From JAKANT01 sp035502095 (lineage in GTDB: Bacteria; Pseudomonadota; Gammaproteobacteria; Burkholderiales; Burkholderiaceae_F): a DNA stretch of 64,000 nucleotides. Positions within the stretch are counted from its first letter, which is position 1. Each line of letters opens with the position of its first letter. The stretch is from positions 167,043 to 231,042 of the forward strand of contig DATJUX010000019.1 of assembly GCA_035502095.1 (NCBI GenBank), given 5' to 3'. This document shows positions 34,764 through 45,276 of the stretch, in pieces. The notes under the pieces were generated by a model that was not told where the DNA came from, made no database searches, and saw only the letters and a list, made by a program, of their open reading frames with translations. Made by a program: the position numbers and the translations under genes.

Positions 34764-36399
34764 GGTAGGCGGCCAGCGCCATCTCCACATTGGCGAACAG
34801 GCGGTCCGGGCCGAGAGCCAGGCCCAGGCGGGACCGCCTGACCATGTCGAGCACGTGTGGGTTCAGGCCGGCGAGCCACAGCGCGACGCCGTCCTCGCGC
34901 AGTTTCTCCTCGGCCTCGGCAAGCATCTTCAGCGCGGTGTATTCGATGTCGATGACGGCGCTGCCGTCGAGCACCACGATCGTGGGCTGCGCCGCTTCGA
35001 TCAGCGGCAACATCTGCTCGCCGACCCGCTGCGCGTTCGCGAAGAACACGCGGCCCTCCGTGCGCAGGATGAGCAGGCCCGGCCAGGTCTCGTCGTTCGG
35101 GTGCTCCATCGAGAGGGGGCGGAACACGTTGGTTCCGCGCTTGCGGCCGACCGCGTAAACCGGCGGGTTGTACGCACCGTACGCCAGCGCCAGCAACGAA
35201 ACGACCACCGCGACGATGATCCCCTTCAACGTGCCGAGCAGCAGCACGCCCAGCACCGCGCTCGCCGCCCAATGGAACTCCGCGCGGCGCACGTTCCAGA
35301 TCTCGCGAAACTCGGCGGGCTTGAACAGCTCGACGGAGTAGACGATCACGATCGCGGCGAGTGCCACCTGCGGGATCAGCGCGATGAGCGGCGCGAGCAG
35401 CAGCAGCGTTGCGAGCGCGACGGCAGCGGTGACCAGCTCGGCGACCTGGGTCCGCGCGCCCGAGCGGCGGTTGACGGCCGTCTGCGACGTGCCGCCGCCT
35501 GCGGCCATCGCGCCGAACAGGCCGCCGACCACGTTGGCCGCGCCGAGGGCGAACAGTTCCTGGTTCGGCACCAGCGCCGGCTCGCCGGAAGCGCGGAACG
35601 CCCGCGCCGCGGCGACGGTTTCGGTGAAACTCACCAGCGCAATGCCTGCCGCGGCCGGCCAAAGGTCGGCGAACAGGTGCCACGCCGGCGGCACGAGTTG
35701 CGGCAGACCGCGCGGCACGTTGCCGACCGTTTCGACGCCCGCTTGCGCCAGCTCGAACAGGCTCGTCGCCGCGATCGCGACGGCGAAGGCGACGAGCGGT
35801 GCGGGAACGCGCGGCACGAAGTGCTCCAGCCCGAACAGCAGCGTGAACAGCACGACCGCCAGCGCCAGCGTGATCCAGGAGGTCTGCGGCAGGTGCTGGG
35901 CGATGGACACGATGTCGCGCAGGAAGCCCGCCTTCTCGATGTGAAAGCCGAGCAGCTTCGGTATCTGGTCGACCGTGATCACGAGCGCGATTGCTCCCTT
36001 GAACCCGACCAGCACGGGCTCGGAGATGAAATTGGCGACGAAGCCGAAGCGCAGCACGCCGGAGACGATCAGCATCGCGCCCACCAGCAACGCCATCGCC
36101 GCGCTGGCGGCGATCAGGTCGCCGGCGCCCGCACCGGGCGCGACCTCGGCAAGCTCGGCGGCCACCAGGATCGCAATGGTGGTCGTGGTGCTCACGCTGA
36201 GCGGTCGCGAGGTTCCGAGCACCGCGTAGATCACCATCGGCACGAGGACGGTGTACAGGCCCACCTGCAGCGGCAGTCCGGCAATCGCCGCGTAGGCCAT
36301 CGCCTTGGGAATCACCACCGCCGAAGCGGTCAGCCCCGCGGTGACGTCGACACGCAGCCAGCCTTTCGAATACTGGCGCATCCACTGCAGCGCCGGCAC
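34744..36399 (-). CDS. SulP family anion transporter with STAS domain
   Basis: A 551-residue SulP/SLC26-type transporter. The N-terminal membrane domain has about 10-12 helices, beginning with the conserved GLTASAVVIPKAMAYAAIAG, then PLSVSTTTTIAILV and the FSFTETVAA-like block ALVSFTETVAAARAFRASGE. The C-terminal STAS domain (about residues 430-540) contains TIVVLDGSAVIDIEYTALKM. The substrate may be sulphate, bicarbonate or another anion. I chose GTG 36399; the frame runs upstream through a CCTCCCC repeat into eda, and no better start is seen. It is downstream of edd-eda on the same strand, so it may be in their transcript. Its end overlaps ppk2. Confidence 0.88.
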   Translation of the reverse strand: MPALQWMRQYSKGWLRVDVTAGLTASAVVIPKAMAYAAIAGLPLQVGLYTVLVPMVIYAVLGTSRPLSVSTTTTIAILVAAELAEVAPGAGAGDLIAASAAMALLVGAMLIVSGVLRFGFVANFISEPVLVGFKGAIALVITVDQIPKLLGFHIEKAGFLRDIVSIAQHLPQTSWITLALAVVLFTLLFGLEHFVPRVPAPLVAFAVAIAATSLFELAQAGVETVGNVPRGLPQLVPPAWHLFADLWPAAAGIALVSFTETVAAARAFRASGEPALVPNQELFALGAANVVGGLFGAMAAGGGTSQTAVNRRSGARTQVAELVTAAVALATLLLLAPLIALIPQVALAAIVIVYSVELFKPAEFREIWNVRRAEFHWAASAVLGVLLLGTLKGIIVAVVVSLLALAYGAYNPPVYAVGRKRGTNVFRPLSMEHPNDETWPGLLILRTEGRVFFANAQRVGEQMLPLIEAAQPTIVVLDGSAVIDIEYTALKMLAEAEEKLREDGVALWLAGLNPHVLDMVRRSRLGLALGPDRLFANVEMALAAYLKTPRE

Positions 36400-36418
36400 G
36401 AGACGCCGCAGTGAACTG

Positions 36419-36453
36419 CCTCCCCCGCCTGCGGGGGAGGGCTGGGGCGGGGG
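36419..36453. repeat. CCTCCCC/GGGGAGG-type palindrome between eda and the SulP gene
   Basis: CCTCCCCCGCCTGCGGGGG, then AGGGCTGGGGCGGGGG, nearly identical to the element at 15295. On the - strand its GGGGGAGG lies 20 bases before the GTG start of the SulP gene and might act as a weak ribosome-binding site. Confidence 0.65.
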
Positions 36454-36467
36454 CCGCACGCGCTGCC

Positions 36468-37094
36468 CTAGGCGGCTCGCAGCGCGCAGGCGCGTGTCGC
36501 CAGCTGGGTGATCTGCTTCCAGTCCCCCGCCTGCACCGCCGTCTTCGGCGTGAGCCACGACCCGCCCACGCATGCAACGTTGGGCAAGGCCAGGAACTGC
36601 GGCGCCGTCTCTTCGCTGACGCCGCCGGTCGGACAGAACGTCACGTCCGGAAACGGCCCGTGCATCGCCTTCAGCATGCCGATGCCGCCGGCCTGCTGTG
36701 CCGGGAACAGCTTCAGCTGCCGGAATCCCGCCGCGCGCGCGGCGATCACGTCCGACGGCGTCATCACGCCGGGCAGCAGCGGCAGCTTGGTCTCGTGCGC
36801 ACCTTGCACCAGCGCGGGCGTCAGGCCGGGACTGACGCCGAAGCGGGCGCCCGCGCTGCGCGCGGCCTCGAAGTCCTCGGGCGTGGTGATCGTGCCCACG
36901 CCGACGATCGCGTCCTTGACCTCGCGCGCGATGGCGCGAATCGCCTCGATGCCGGCCGCGGTGCGCAGCGTCACTTCGAGCACGCGCACGCCGCCGCCCA
37001 CCAGCGCGCGCGCCAGCGGTACCGCATGCGCGAGGTCCTCGATCACGATCACCGGAATCACCGGTCCCACCCGCATGACTTCGAGCACGTTCAT
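36468..37094 (-). CDS. eda: KDPG/KHG aldolase
   Basis: 2-Keto-3-deoxy-6-phosphogluconate aldolase, the second enzyme of the Entner-Doudoroff pathway, splitting KDPG into pyruvate and glyceraldehyde 3-phosphate. The 208-residue protein has the catalytic Glu in VLEVTLRT, VGVGTITTPEDFEAA, the phosphate-binding FGVSPGL, the Schiff-base Lys in GFRQLKLFPA, and TGGVSEETA. It starts at ATG 37094, 11 bp after the edd stop. The edd-eda order shows an operon for gluconate or glucose use. Cytoplasmic trimer by family knowledge. Confidence 0.95.
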   Translation of the reverse strand: MNVLEVMRVGPVIPVIVIEDLAHAVPLARALVGGGVRVLEVTLRTAAGIEAIRAIAREVKDAIVGVGTITTPEDFEAARSAGARFGVSPGLTPALVQGAHETKLPLLPGVMTPSDVIAARAAGFRQLKLFPAQQAGGIGMLKAMHGPFPDVTFCPTGGVSEETAPQFLALPNVACVGGSWLTPKTAVQAGDWKQITQLATRACALRAA

Positions 37095-37105
37095 GGTTTC
37101 CTCGT

Positions 37106-39001
<1,896 letters not shown>

Positions 39002-39198
39002 TTCGGGTTCCCGGAATGTTGGCGATCGGACGATCCGAGCAGGCCCGGACCGATGCTTGCGCGGTCCACGGGCCGATGCGCGCAATCCCTTTCGAATATA
39101 TACCCCCGGAACTCCCTCCTTCGTGGCAGCTCCCAGTATCGATTTCGCGTCCGCATGTTCGAACAGCTTTCGTCCGTCGATCGCATCCAGGGGGTTTG

Positions 39199-39455
39199 AT
39201 GTCAGGTGGTCTCGACGCCCGCAAGCGCTGGTGGCTCTGTATGTGCTCTGTGCGGGCGTGCTGATGATCGTGCTCGATACGACCATCGTGAACGTCGCAT
39301 TGCCGCCGGTTCGCGCCGACCTGCGTTTCAACGAGACTGCGCTCGTATGGGTCGTCAACGGCTACATGCTCACGTTCGGCGGCTTCCTCCTGCTGGGCGG
39401 CCGGCTCGGCGATCTGTACGGGCATCGCCGCGTCCAGGTGCTGGTCGACCAGTGA
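39199..39455 (+). pseudogene. Frameshifted and truncated DHA2-family MFS transporter
   Basis: Begins at ATG 39199 with a CAGGGGG ribosome-binding site: MSGGLDARKRWW in frame 1. From about 39234 the similarity moves to another frame: ALYVLCAGVLMIVLDTTIVN, then ALPPVRADLRFNETALVWVV, NGYMLTFGGFLLLGGRLGDL and YGHRRV. This is the N-terminus of a DHA2/EmrB-type exporter, where the sequence usually reads RKRWWALYVLC. A single missing base near 39234 explains the shift. Homology stops at the loop 2-3 motif, and the frame ends at 39455; the remaining 12 helices are absent. The gene is a remnant. The signal for transcription and translation is still there, so the loss may be fairly recent. Confidence 0.8.
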
Positions 39456-39462
39456 TCACCCC

Positions 39463-40656
39463 TTACACGGTCGCGTCCACGTTCCAGGGCGGCGGGCCGC
39501 TGATCGTGCCCAGCGCCGCCGGTCGATATCCGGCGTCGCCGATCCAGCGTGCGACCACGCTCGCGTGCACGGTGTCGCTGGTCGCGACCGAGCGCGGGCT
39601 CTGCGCCAGCTTGTCGAACGGAAACTCCTTCCAGGGCGTATGGATGTCCTGCTGGAGCGTCTGCGGCTGCGGCTGCGCGGGCAGCGGGTTCGCGAACCTG
39701 ACGCCGACGCTTCCCAGCCTGGCGATCATCCAGCCCAGCGCTTCGTCCGACAGGCGCGATTCCTTCTCGGGATAGCCGCCGCCGACATCGGCATGCGCGC
39801 CCACGAACCACGTTTCTTCGATGCCTGCGCGCGGCGTCCAGCGCGTGACCGGAAAGTCGGCGCGCAGCTCGTCGATGGCCATGGCGTGAAAGCCGCGCTC
39901 CACCTTCGCGCTCAGGTCCTGGTCGACGAAACGAAACAGGTCGTAGCGCCGGTCGTTGACGTACGTCGGGATGCCGAGCGATCCGACCGTGTCCCACACG
40001 GCGACGGCCTTCAACGGAACATCCGCGATCAGGCTGTTCGGCTGCAAGGGCAACGCGATCACGTTCTGGATGAAGTCGATGATGTAGCCGGCGATCGCGT
40101 TGAACAGGCCGTGGCCCTGCAACGACAGGGTCTTCGACTTCGCCCACGCCGCGGCCGCAAGGCGGTACGCGTCCTCCTTGTTCGTCGCGTCGTAGGTGCG
40201 CGAATCGAGCAGGCCGATCTTGGTGATCATCCCGGCCAGCGCGCGCGCGGTGTATGCCCCACGGCTGAAGCCGTTGATGAAGATCGCGTCCCCCGGCTGG
40301 TACGCGCGCGAGATGAACGTGTAGCCGCGGATGATGCGCGAGATCACGCCGACGCCCAACACGCCGCCGAGCGCCTTCGTCACCAGATTGGACGAGTCGC
40401 CCACGCCGTGCAGGTACTTGGCCGTCTGCACCACGTTGCCGCCGGCGTCGGCATAGAGCTTTTCCTGTTCGTTCTTCAAGGCCGAGGTGCCGGGCGTAGG
40501 CTGCCCGGCAATGTTCGAGAACAGCTTGATGACGTTGGTGACCGCGGTGTCGGAGATCTCGCCGGCCGAGTCGTCCGAGTCGAGCGCGGACTGGCCGGTC
40601 GTCTTGTCGGGGCCGTTCCAGGTGCCGTCGGCACAAAAGATGATGTTCTTCGCCAT
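39463..40656 (-). CDS. DUF2235 alpha/beta-hydrolase domain protein
   Basis: A 397-residue protein of the DUF2235 (T6SS phospholipase effector Tle1-like) family. The N-terminus AKNIIFCADGTWNGPD is the DUF2235 start; the nucleophile elbow is INGFSRGAYTARALAGM (Ser131), with a likely acid in AVWDTVGSLGIP and His in FVGAHADVGGGYPE. Family members hydrolyse phospholipids or related esters; some are secreted effectors, but many are not. No signal peptide is seen. I chose ATG 40656, which has AGAGGAG 6 bases upstream; an ATG two codons earlier has that motif with no spacer. It lies 12 bp downstream of the 1105-residue membrane protein gene, forming a two-gene unit. Confidence 0.87.
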   Translation of the reverse strand: MAKNIIFCADGTWNGPDKTTGQSALDSDDSAGEISDTAVTNVIKLFSNIAGQPTPGTSALKNEQEKLYADAGGNVVQTAKYLHGVGDSSNLVTKALGGVLGVGVISRIIRGYTFISRAYQPGDAIFINGFSRGAYTARALAGMITKIGLLDSRTYDATNKEDAYRLAAAAWAKSKTLSLQGHGLFNAIAGYIIDFIQNVIALPLQPNSLIADVPLKAVAVWDTVGSLGIPTYVNDRRYDLFRFVDQDLSAKVERGFHAMAIDELRADFPVTRWTPRAGIEETWFVGAHADVGGGYPEKESRLSDEALGWMIARLGSVGVRFANPLPAQPQPQTLQQDIHTPWKEFPFDKLAQSPRSVATSDTVHASVVARWIGDAGYRPAALGTISGPPPWNVDATV

Positions 40657-40668
40657 GCGCATCTCCTC

Positions 40669-43600
40669 TTACTTGGCTAGCAGGAAGTAGTCGAGCAACT
40701 GCACGCCGCCCGCGCCACCGAGCGGCACCAGGATCGCCTTCACCAGCGGCTGGTCGAACAGATCGGCGAACGCGCCGCGCCGCTCCGCCTCGACGCCCGC
40801 GATCAACCCTTCCATCGGCTTGGCGAGCTTCGCGAGATCGTCCTTCGCGCCCTGCAGCCAGCGCAGGTCGGCGCGCATCCGCCCCAGCGCATCGCGGCGC
40901 GCGCGGTCGGCCGAGAGCTTCAGCACCGTGGCGAGCGTCACCAGCCAGAGCAGGTAGAAACTGAACATCAGCGCGACGCTCGGCGTCAGTGCCCAGTTGT
41001 CGAACAACCGGCTGTGCGCGACCACGAGCACGGCAAGCACGATCGCGGGCAGCATGATGAGCGGCGCGATGTCGGCGCTGCGGCGCGCGAGGATCTGGAT
41101 GTCGATCCAGTCGTCGAGCAGGGTATGCGTGTTCGCGCCCGCGGTCGTGATGCGCGTGCGCCACGCCGCCTCGAGCGTCGGCCCCATGCCGGCAGCGAAG
41201 CGTTCGATGACGTGGTCGGGGTACACGGAGCGGCCGCGCGCGAGATGGGATGCGAAGCGGCACGCCAGCATCGTCGCATCGGCGGTCGCGACCACGAGCA
41301 GCACGAACGCCACCACCACCAGGACGATCGTGCCGCGCATCAGCCCGCGATGTTCGTCACCGCGCACGGGTACTTCGAGCCGATAGCCGTCGCCGAACGC
41401 GCTGAACAGCCAGTAGAGGAACACGCCCGTCAGGGCGCTCCAGAACAGAACACGCACCAGGCGCGCCCAGCTGCGCCCCCGGTGGCGGTAGTCGATCCAC
41501 AGCGTCTCGAAGTCGACCACCTGGCCGCGCGGATAGCGCCAGGTCGCGATGCTGTAGTTGCGCATCCAGACACGCAGGCTGGTGCTGCGCGCCATGCGGA
41601 ACAGCGTCGATTCCTCGAAGCCGAGATCGGCGCTCATCCGCTCGGCGGTGGTCAGCGTGCCGAACCAGGCGTAGTCCATCGCGGCAAGGGCCGCCAGCAA
41701 CGCGAGCAACCGCAACAGCTGCGAGGGCCAGCCGCTTGCGCCTTGCAGCCACAGCACGGGCTCGAAGATGCCGAACGCAACCGATGGCACCTCGGCGAGC
41801 GCGACCGCTACCGCGACCAAAAGAATCAGCAGGCGAACCGCGATGCCGGTCGCAGGATGGTCGCCGACCCAGCGCGGCGGCTTCAGCGGCGAATGGCTCA
41901 CGAACCAGCATGGCCCCGGATAGATGATCGAAAACGCCGCGGCACCGGCGACCGCGGACCAGACGAGCGCGTGCGCGATCGTCACGTGCCCGGGCCAGAC
42001 GAGTTCGATCAGCGAGGCGAACGCGAAGACGAGCGCCGCGCAGTGAGCGGCGACGAACGACGCCACGATGCGCCCGTCTTCGCCGAGCTTGAGGACCGGG
42101 TGCGCGAGGCTCTCGCGTGCCCGCCGCACTGCCGGGGTCGATGGCCGGAACGCGAGCAGCAGCACCGCGGCGGCCATCAGCGCTGCGACGCCGATCTCCT
42201 CGGCCAGCGTCGGCGCCTCGCTCCCAGTGCCCGCTCCGTTGCTCAAGGTCCCGAGCAGGACCGGACCATCCAGGCCGATTTCATACAAGCGCGGGTTGGC
42301 GAGTGCGTTCGCGATCTTCGGCAGCAGCGCCCCGTCCACCGAACCGCCGGCCGCGAGGCGCGCCGCAAGGAAGGTCGATGTCTGGGTGACGTCGCGGAAC
42401 GGCGGCGCGGTGCCTTGCAATGACGCGTCGTCGAACCCGAGCGGCAGGCTGGTCGCGACGATCAGGTTGCGTGTGAACGGAAGCGTGCGCGGGTGCAGGA
42501 AACGCGCGTCCAAATCGGTGGTGAAGAACGTCTTGTCGGGAAAGGCATCGTGCAGGGCCTGCAGCGCGAGCAGCTTGTCGTGCACGTCGCTGCCAAGAAT
42601 CCCGATCGCCCCGACCGGCGCTTCGCCCCGGCTCGTATGGGCCAGGTCCTCCGCGAGCCGGCGCAGATAGTCGCGCTGGTCGCGCGACTCCGGCCACTCG
42701 ACCAGGCTTTTGTCGCCCGCCGCGGCGGGCTTGGTGTCGTCGTTCGCGATCACCCCGTCGATGCCGCGCAGGTAGTTGTGCACCTCGACCGCGACGTGCG
42801 TCGTGGTCGCGCCGAGGCGCGCGCGCAGGCGATCGACCAGCGCCTGCGCATGGAGCGAGTCCCACTCGCTCAGGAGCACGACGCGGCCGCCGTGCGTGCT
42901 CGCCCCCCGTGCGTTGAGCTCGCTGATGAGAAGCGAAACCAGCGCGTCCTCGCCTGCGATGGTGCTGCGATACGCGAAGGTGGCCGGGAGGTCGGTACCG
43001 ATGACCCGCTTCAACTCGCGCTTGATGAAGTCGAGCAACTGCGTGTCGAACGGCTGTGTCGCCTCGTCCGTGGGCACGTCCACGCCGAGCGATGGCGCAT
43101 CGGCGGTGGCCGCCGAGTTGAAGATCCGCGCGAGCGCGAGGTAACGGTAGCCATCGACGGTCGGCGGCGACAGCGTCGCGGGGCTCGCTTCCCTGAGTTC
43201 TTCCACCGCCCGCCGCAATGCGTCGGAATTCGACGGCCCGATCACCGCGAGGTCGGCGCACGGCGTCTGGGAATCCTTGCGTGCCCGGCCTGGCAACGCA
43301 CACCCGGCGGCGAACTGCTCCAGCAGGCGTGCGAAGTTGTCGAGCTTCGGCTCGCGCAGGCCCGCTTCATCGACCCACAGCAGCAGCACTTCATCGTATG
43401 CGCGCCCGCCCGCGCCTTTCGGCGCCGTTTGCGGCGGCTGCAGGCGCTCGTACGGAATCGCGACACGGCGGGGGCGCCGCCCCTTCTCCTCGCTCACCTG
43501 CTCGAAGTCGATGAGCTCGATCTGTTCGGCGTCGTTGGGGACGTAACCCTGCGCGTTCAGTCCCGCGAGGATCGCGTAGCGCGTCCGCCGGCGCGCCTCC

Positions 43601-43986
43601 TCGGCGCCGACAAAGGGATTTCCCGGAAGCAGCACGGGCAACAGCAGGCGCTTCGTATCCGGTGCCTCGGGCCATTTGCGGATCAAGTGCGCCACGGACC
43701 GGCGCTGCGCGAGTTCCTGTTCATCGCACTCCGGCGGCAGCGGGGGTTGCCGGTCCTTGCAGCGCGCGACCCGCTCCGCTTCGAAACGCTGCAAGGCAGT
43801 GAAGGGATCTTCCCAGAGCCGCGCGTCGATCTGCAGCGAATGCGCCGCCCGGTATTGCGCTTTGGCCGTCTCCGGCGGGCGCAGCAACTCGAACGGTTTC
43901 TGCACCAGCAGCACGCTCGAGATGAACGCCACCACGACCGCCACGGCCGTGAATGGGAAGGCGTTGCTGCCGGTCGGGCCGGCCAT
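40669..43986 (-). CDS. Large unknown membrane protein with N-terminal extracytoplasmic domain
   Basis: A 1105-residue protein I do not recognise. One helix at about residues 12-28 is followed by a soluble region (about 30-595) that probably lies outside the cytoplasm, then about nine hydrophobic segments (near 598-613, 640-662, 672-690, 715-735, 756-772, 844-862, 885-903, 975-990 and 1001-1022) and a charged C-terminal tail (RARRDALGRMRADLRWLQG). The soluble region has alternating strand-helix patterns such as CADLAVIGPSNSDALRRAV and APVGAIGILGSDVHDKL, reminiscent of type 1 periplasmic-binding or ANF-receptor folds. It lies 12 bp upstream of the DUF2235 hydrolase gene. A sensor, anchor or regulator for that hydrolase is possible; this is inference. 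Confidence 0.75.
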   Translation of the reverse strand: MAGPTGSNAFPFTAVAVVVAFISSVLLVQKPFELLRPPETAKAQYRAAHSLQIDARLWEDPFTALQRFEAERVARCKDRQPPLPPECDEQELAQRRSVAHLIRKWPEAPDTKRLLLPVLLPGNPFVGAEEARRRTRYAILAGLNAQGYVPNDAEQIELIDFEQVSEEKGRRPRRVAIPYERLQPPQTAPKGAGGRAYDEVLLLWVDEAGLREPKLDNFARLLEQFAAGCALPGRARKDSQTPCADLAVIGPSNSDALRRAVEELREASPATLSPPTVDGYRYLALARIFNSAATADAPSLGVDVPTDEATQPFDTQLLDFIKRELKRVIGTDLPATFAYRSTIAGEDALVSLLISELNARGASTHGGRVVLLSEWDSLHAQALVDRLRARLGATTTHVAVEVHNYLRGIDGVIANDDTKPAAAGDKSLVEWPESRDQRDYLRRLAEDLAHTSRGEAPVGAIGILGSDVHDKLLALQALHDAFPDKTFFTTDLDARFLHPRTLPFTRNLIVATSLPLGFDDASLQGTAPPFRDVTQTSTFLAARLAAGGSVDGALLPKIANALANPRLYEIGLDGPVLLGTLSNGAGTGSEAPTLAEEIGVAALMAAAVLLLAFRPSTPAVRRARESLAHPVLKLGEDGRIVASFVAAHCAALVFAFASLIELVWPGHVTIAHALVWSAVAGAAAFSIIYPGPCWFVSHSPLKPPRWVGDHPATGIAVRLLILLVAVAVALAEVPSVAFGIFEPVLWLQGASGWPSQLLRLLALLAALAAMDYAWFGTLTTAERMSADLGFEESTLFRMARSTSLRVWMRNYSIATWRYPRGQVVDFETLWIDYRHRGRSWARLVRVLFWSALTGVFLYWLFSAFGDGYRLEVPVRGDEHRGLMRGTIVLVVVAFVLLVVATADATMLACRFASHLARGRSVYPDHVIERFAAGMGPTLEAAWRTRITTAGANTHTLLDDWIDIQILARRSADIAPLIMLPAIVLAVLVVAHSRLFDNWALTPSVALMFSFYLLWLVTLATVLKLSADRARRDALGRMRADLRWLQGAKDDLAKLAKPMEGLIAGVEAERRGAFADLFDQPLVKAILVPLGGAGGVQLLDYFLLAK

Positions 43987-44062
43987 GGGTTGTTCTTGGC
44001 GGGCGGCGTATTCAGGGGCCGCAAGATTGCGCCGCCAAGCGGATCAGGGCAAGGTGAATCTT

Positions 44063-44098
44063 CCCTCACCCTGCCCCTCCCCCGCGGCCGGGGGAGGG
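44063..44098. repeat. CCTCCCC/GGGGAGG-type palindrome upstream of the membrane protein gene
   Basis: CCCTCACCCTGCCCCTCCCC, then CGCGGCCGGGGGAGGG. It lies in the 165-bp spacer between the secreted two-module protein gene and the 1105-residue membrane protein gene, both leftward. Confidence 0.6.
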
Positions 44099-44151
44099 AT
44101 GTCGGGAACTAGGAACAGCAGGGACCTTGGCGCTCGTGACTCTGGAAGCTG

Positions 44152-44589
44152 CTAGCCGTGCGTCGGCCCGCTGCGCGTTCCCGCTTCAAGCGTCGGCTGT
44201 TCGCCGATGCCGCGCGCTTGCGCGATCGCCTCGTCTTCCGAATAGCCCAGGTACATCAGGTAACGCGCGTACGAGCCTGGCACGAGTCGCGTGGCGCCGC
44301 TCGTTGCGGCTTGCAGCGTCGGCTGTTCGCCGATGCCGCGGGCTTGCGCGATCGCCTCGTCGGTCGAATAACCCAGGTGGCTCAGGTATTGCGCGTAAGA
44401 GCCCGGCACGACTCGCGTGGCGGTGTCGCTGCCGGGTGCAGCCGGCAGCATCGCGCAGGCGCTGGAGTCGCCCAGCACGTGGCAGCTGTACGCGGTGGCG
44501 CCGGTGTCGGCCATCGCGGACGCTGATCCCAATGCCAGAAGAACGGCACCGCCGAGGGAAAGAAGGTGACGATGAATCAGGTTCGACAT
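44152..44589 (-). CDS. Secreted protein with two near-identical 35-residue modules
   Basis: A 145-residue protein, unrecognised. A signal peptide (about residues 1-27, ALLALGSASAMA before the cut) is followed by a short segment with Cys36 and Cys45, then two copies of a module at about 61-93 and 103-135. Each module reads VPGSYA, then Q/R-Y-L, then LGYS, then DEAIAQARGIGEQPTL. The two copies differ at only a few positions. Start ATG 44589 has GGAGA 8 bases upstream. It lies upstream of the 1105-residue membrane protein gene in the same direction (165 bp away). The modules suggest a small helix-turn-helix unit for binding, but no function can be assigned. Confidence 0.7.
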   Translation of the reverse strand: MSNLIHRHLLSLGGAVLLALGSASAMADTGATAYSCHVLGDSSACAMLPAAPGSDTATRVVPGSYAQYLSHLGYSTDEAIAQARGIGEQPTLQAATSGATRLVPGSYARYLMYLGYSEDEAIAQARGIGEQPTLEAGTRSGPTHG

Positions 44590-44768
44590 GTTGTTTCTCC
44601 AAAGACAGGTTGACCTGGTGATCGAACGATGAACGCACCAGCTTGCGAGCGCATTGCAGAATCGACCGCGGTGTGTTTCAAACGACTTCTGGATTGCGGC
44701 GCCGGAAATCGGGGCGCAAAGGGGGGCGCCAAGAATGCGCACGTTGGATATCGCAGACGGAGCAAACC

Positions 44769-44975
44769 ATGTTGCTGCGACAAAGTTTCGTCCTTCCGCG
44801 CCTGTTCGCCTTGCCGAGGCACGTGCAGGCGCTGCCGCTCGACATCCGGTGCAGCGAGCGCAAGGCGCTGGACACCGAGTTGCGCACGCATGCGCGCGCA
44901 TTCGCGGCGCCGATGATCGCGATCACTTCGCTCGTGGTGGCGGGCTTTCTCGCGGCCTGCTTTGCGCCGCTGTGA
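44769..44975 (+). CDS. Small C-terminal-anchored membrane protein
   Basis: A 68-residue protein, unrecognised. It begins MLLRQSFVLPRLFALPRHVQ, is moderately basic, and ends with one hydrophobic helix (about residues 49-66, MIAITSLVVAGFLAACFAPL). ATG 44769 has GGAG about 6 bases upstream. It is divergent from the two-module secreted protein, which supports its reality, but it could be a chance frame. Just beyond it begins a receiver-domain relic on the other strand. Confidence 0.45.
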   Translation: MLLRQSFVLPRLFALPRHVQALPLDIRCSERKALDTELRTHARAFAAPMIAITSLVVAGFLAACFAPL

Positions 44976-44996
44976 CCGGCGCCGGGCCGGGCGGGA

Positions 44997-45129
44997 TCAA
45001 CTGCGCAGCGCGCTCGCGAGGCTGCGCGCGATATCGCGCGACACCAGGGGCTTGGCCAACACCTCGAACACCCCGGCATCGCGTGCGCGCTCGGATAGCG
45101 CCAGCGTGACGCAGGCGTTCATCAGGACT
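44997..45129 (-). pseudogene. Relic of the 3' end of a receiver-domain (hybrid kinase) gene
   Basis: The - strand encodes LALSERARDAGVFEVLAKPL, then VSRDIARSLASALRS and a stop, which matches residues at the C-terminus of the hybrid histidine kinase ending at 48569, with only a few substitutions. By hand alignment, 104 of 120 bases (45001-45120 against 48573-48692) are identical, and similarity continues past the stop into CGCTGTGACCGGC. Upstream of LMNACVT the homology ends and no start is present. It is a diverged fragment of a paralogous kinase gene, left next to the acylase gene. Confidence 0.75.
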
Positions 45130-45276
45130 TCGGGAGAGTCTTCAGGACCGCGACGGACCGGACCGCGGGCGGTGCACCGGCGCGTCCATGCACCGGGGCG
45201 GAGCCGATCGTCGACCTCGAGGATGCGTCCGGGCGGCCACCTCTTCGTGGTCGCCCGGACGGCGCTGCGCTGTTCG

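Noticed and set aside
39206..39775. Rightward 189-residue frame at the MFS remnant
   Set aside because: It is neither the MFS frame nor protein-like, and runs antisense into the DUF2235 gene.
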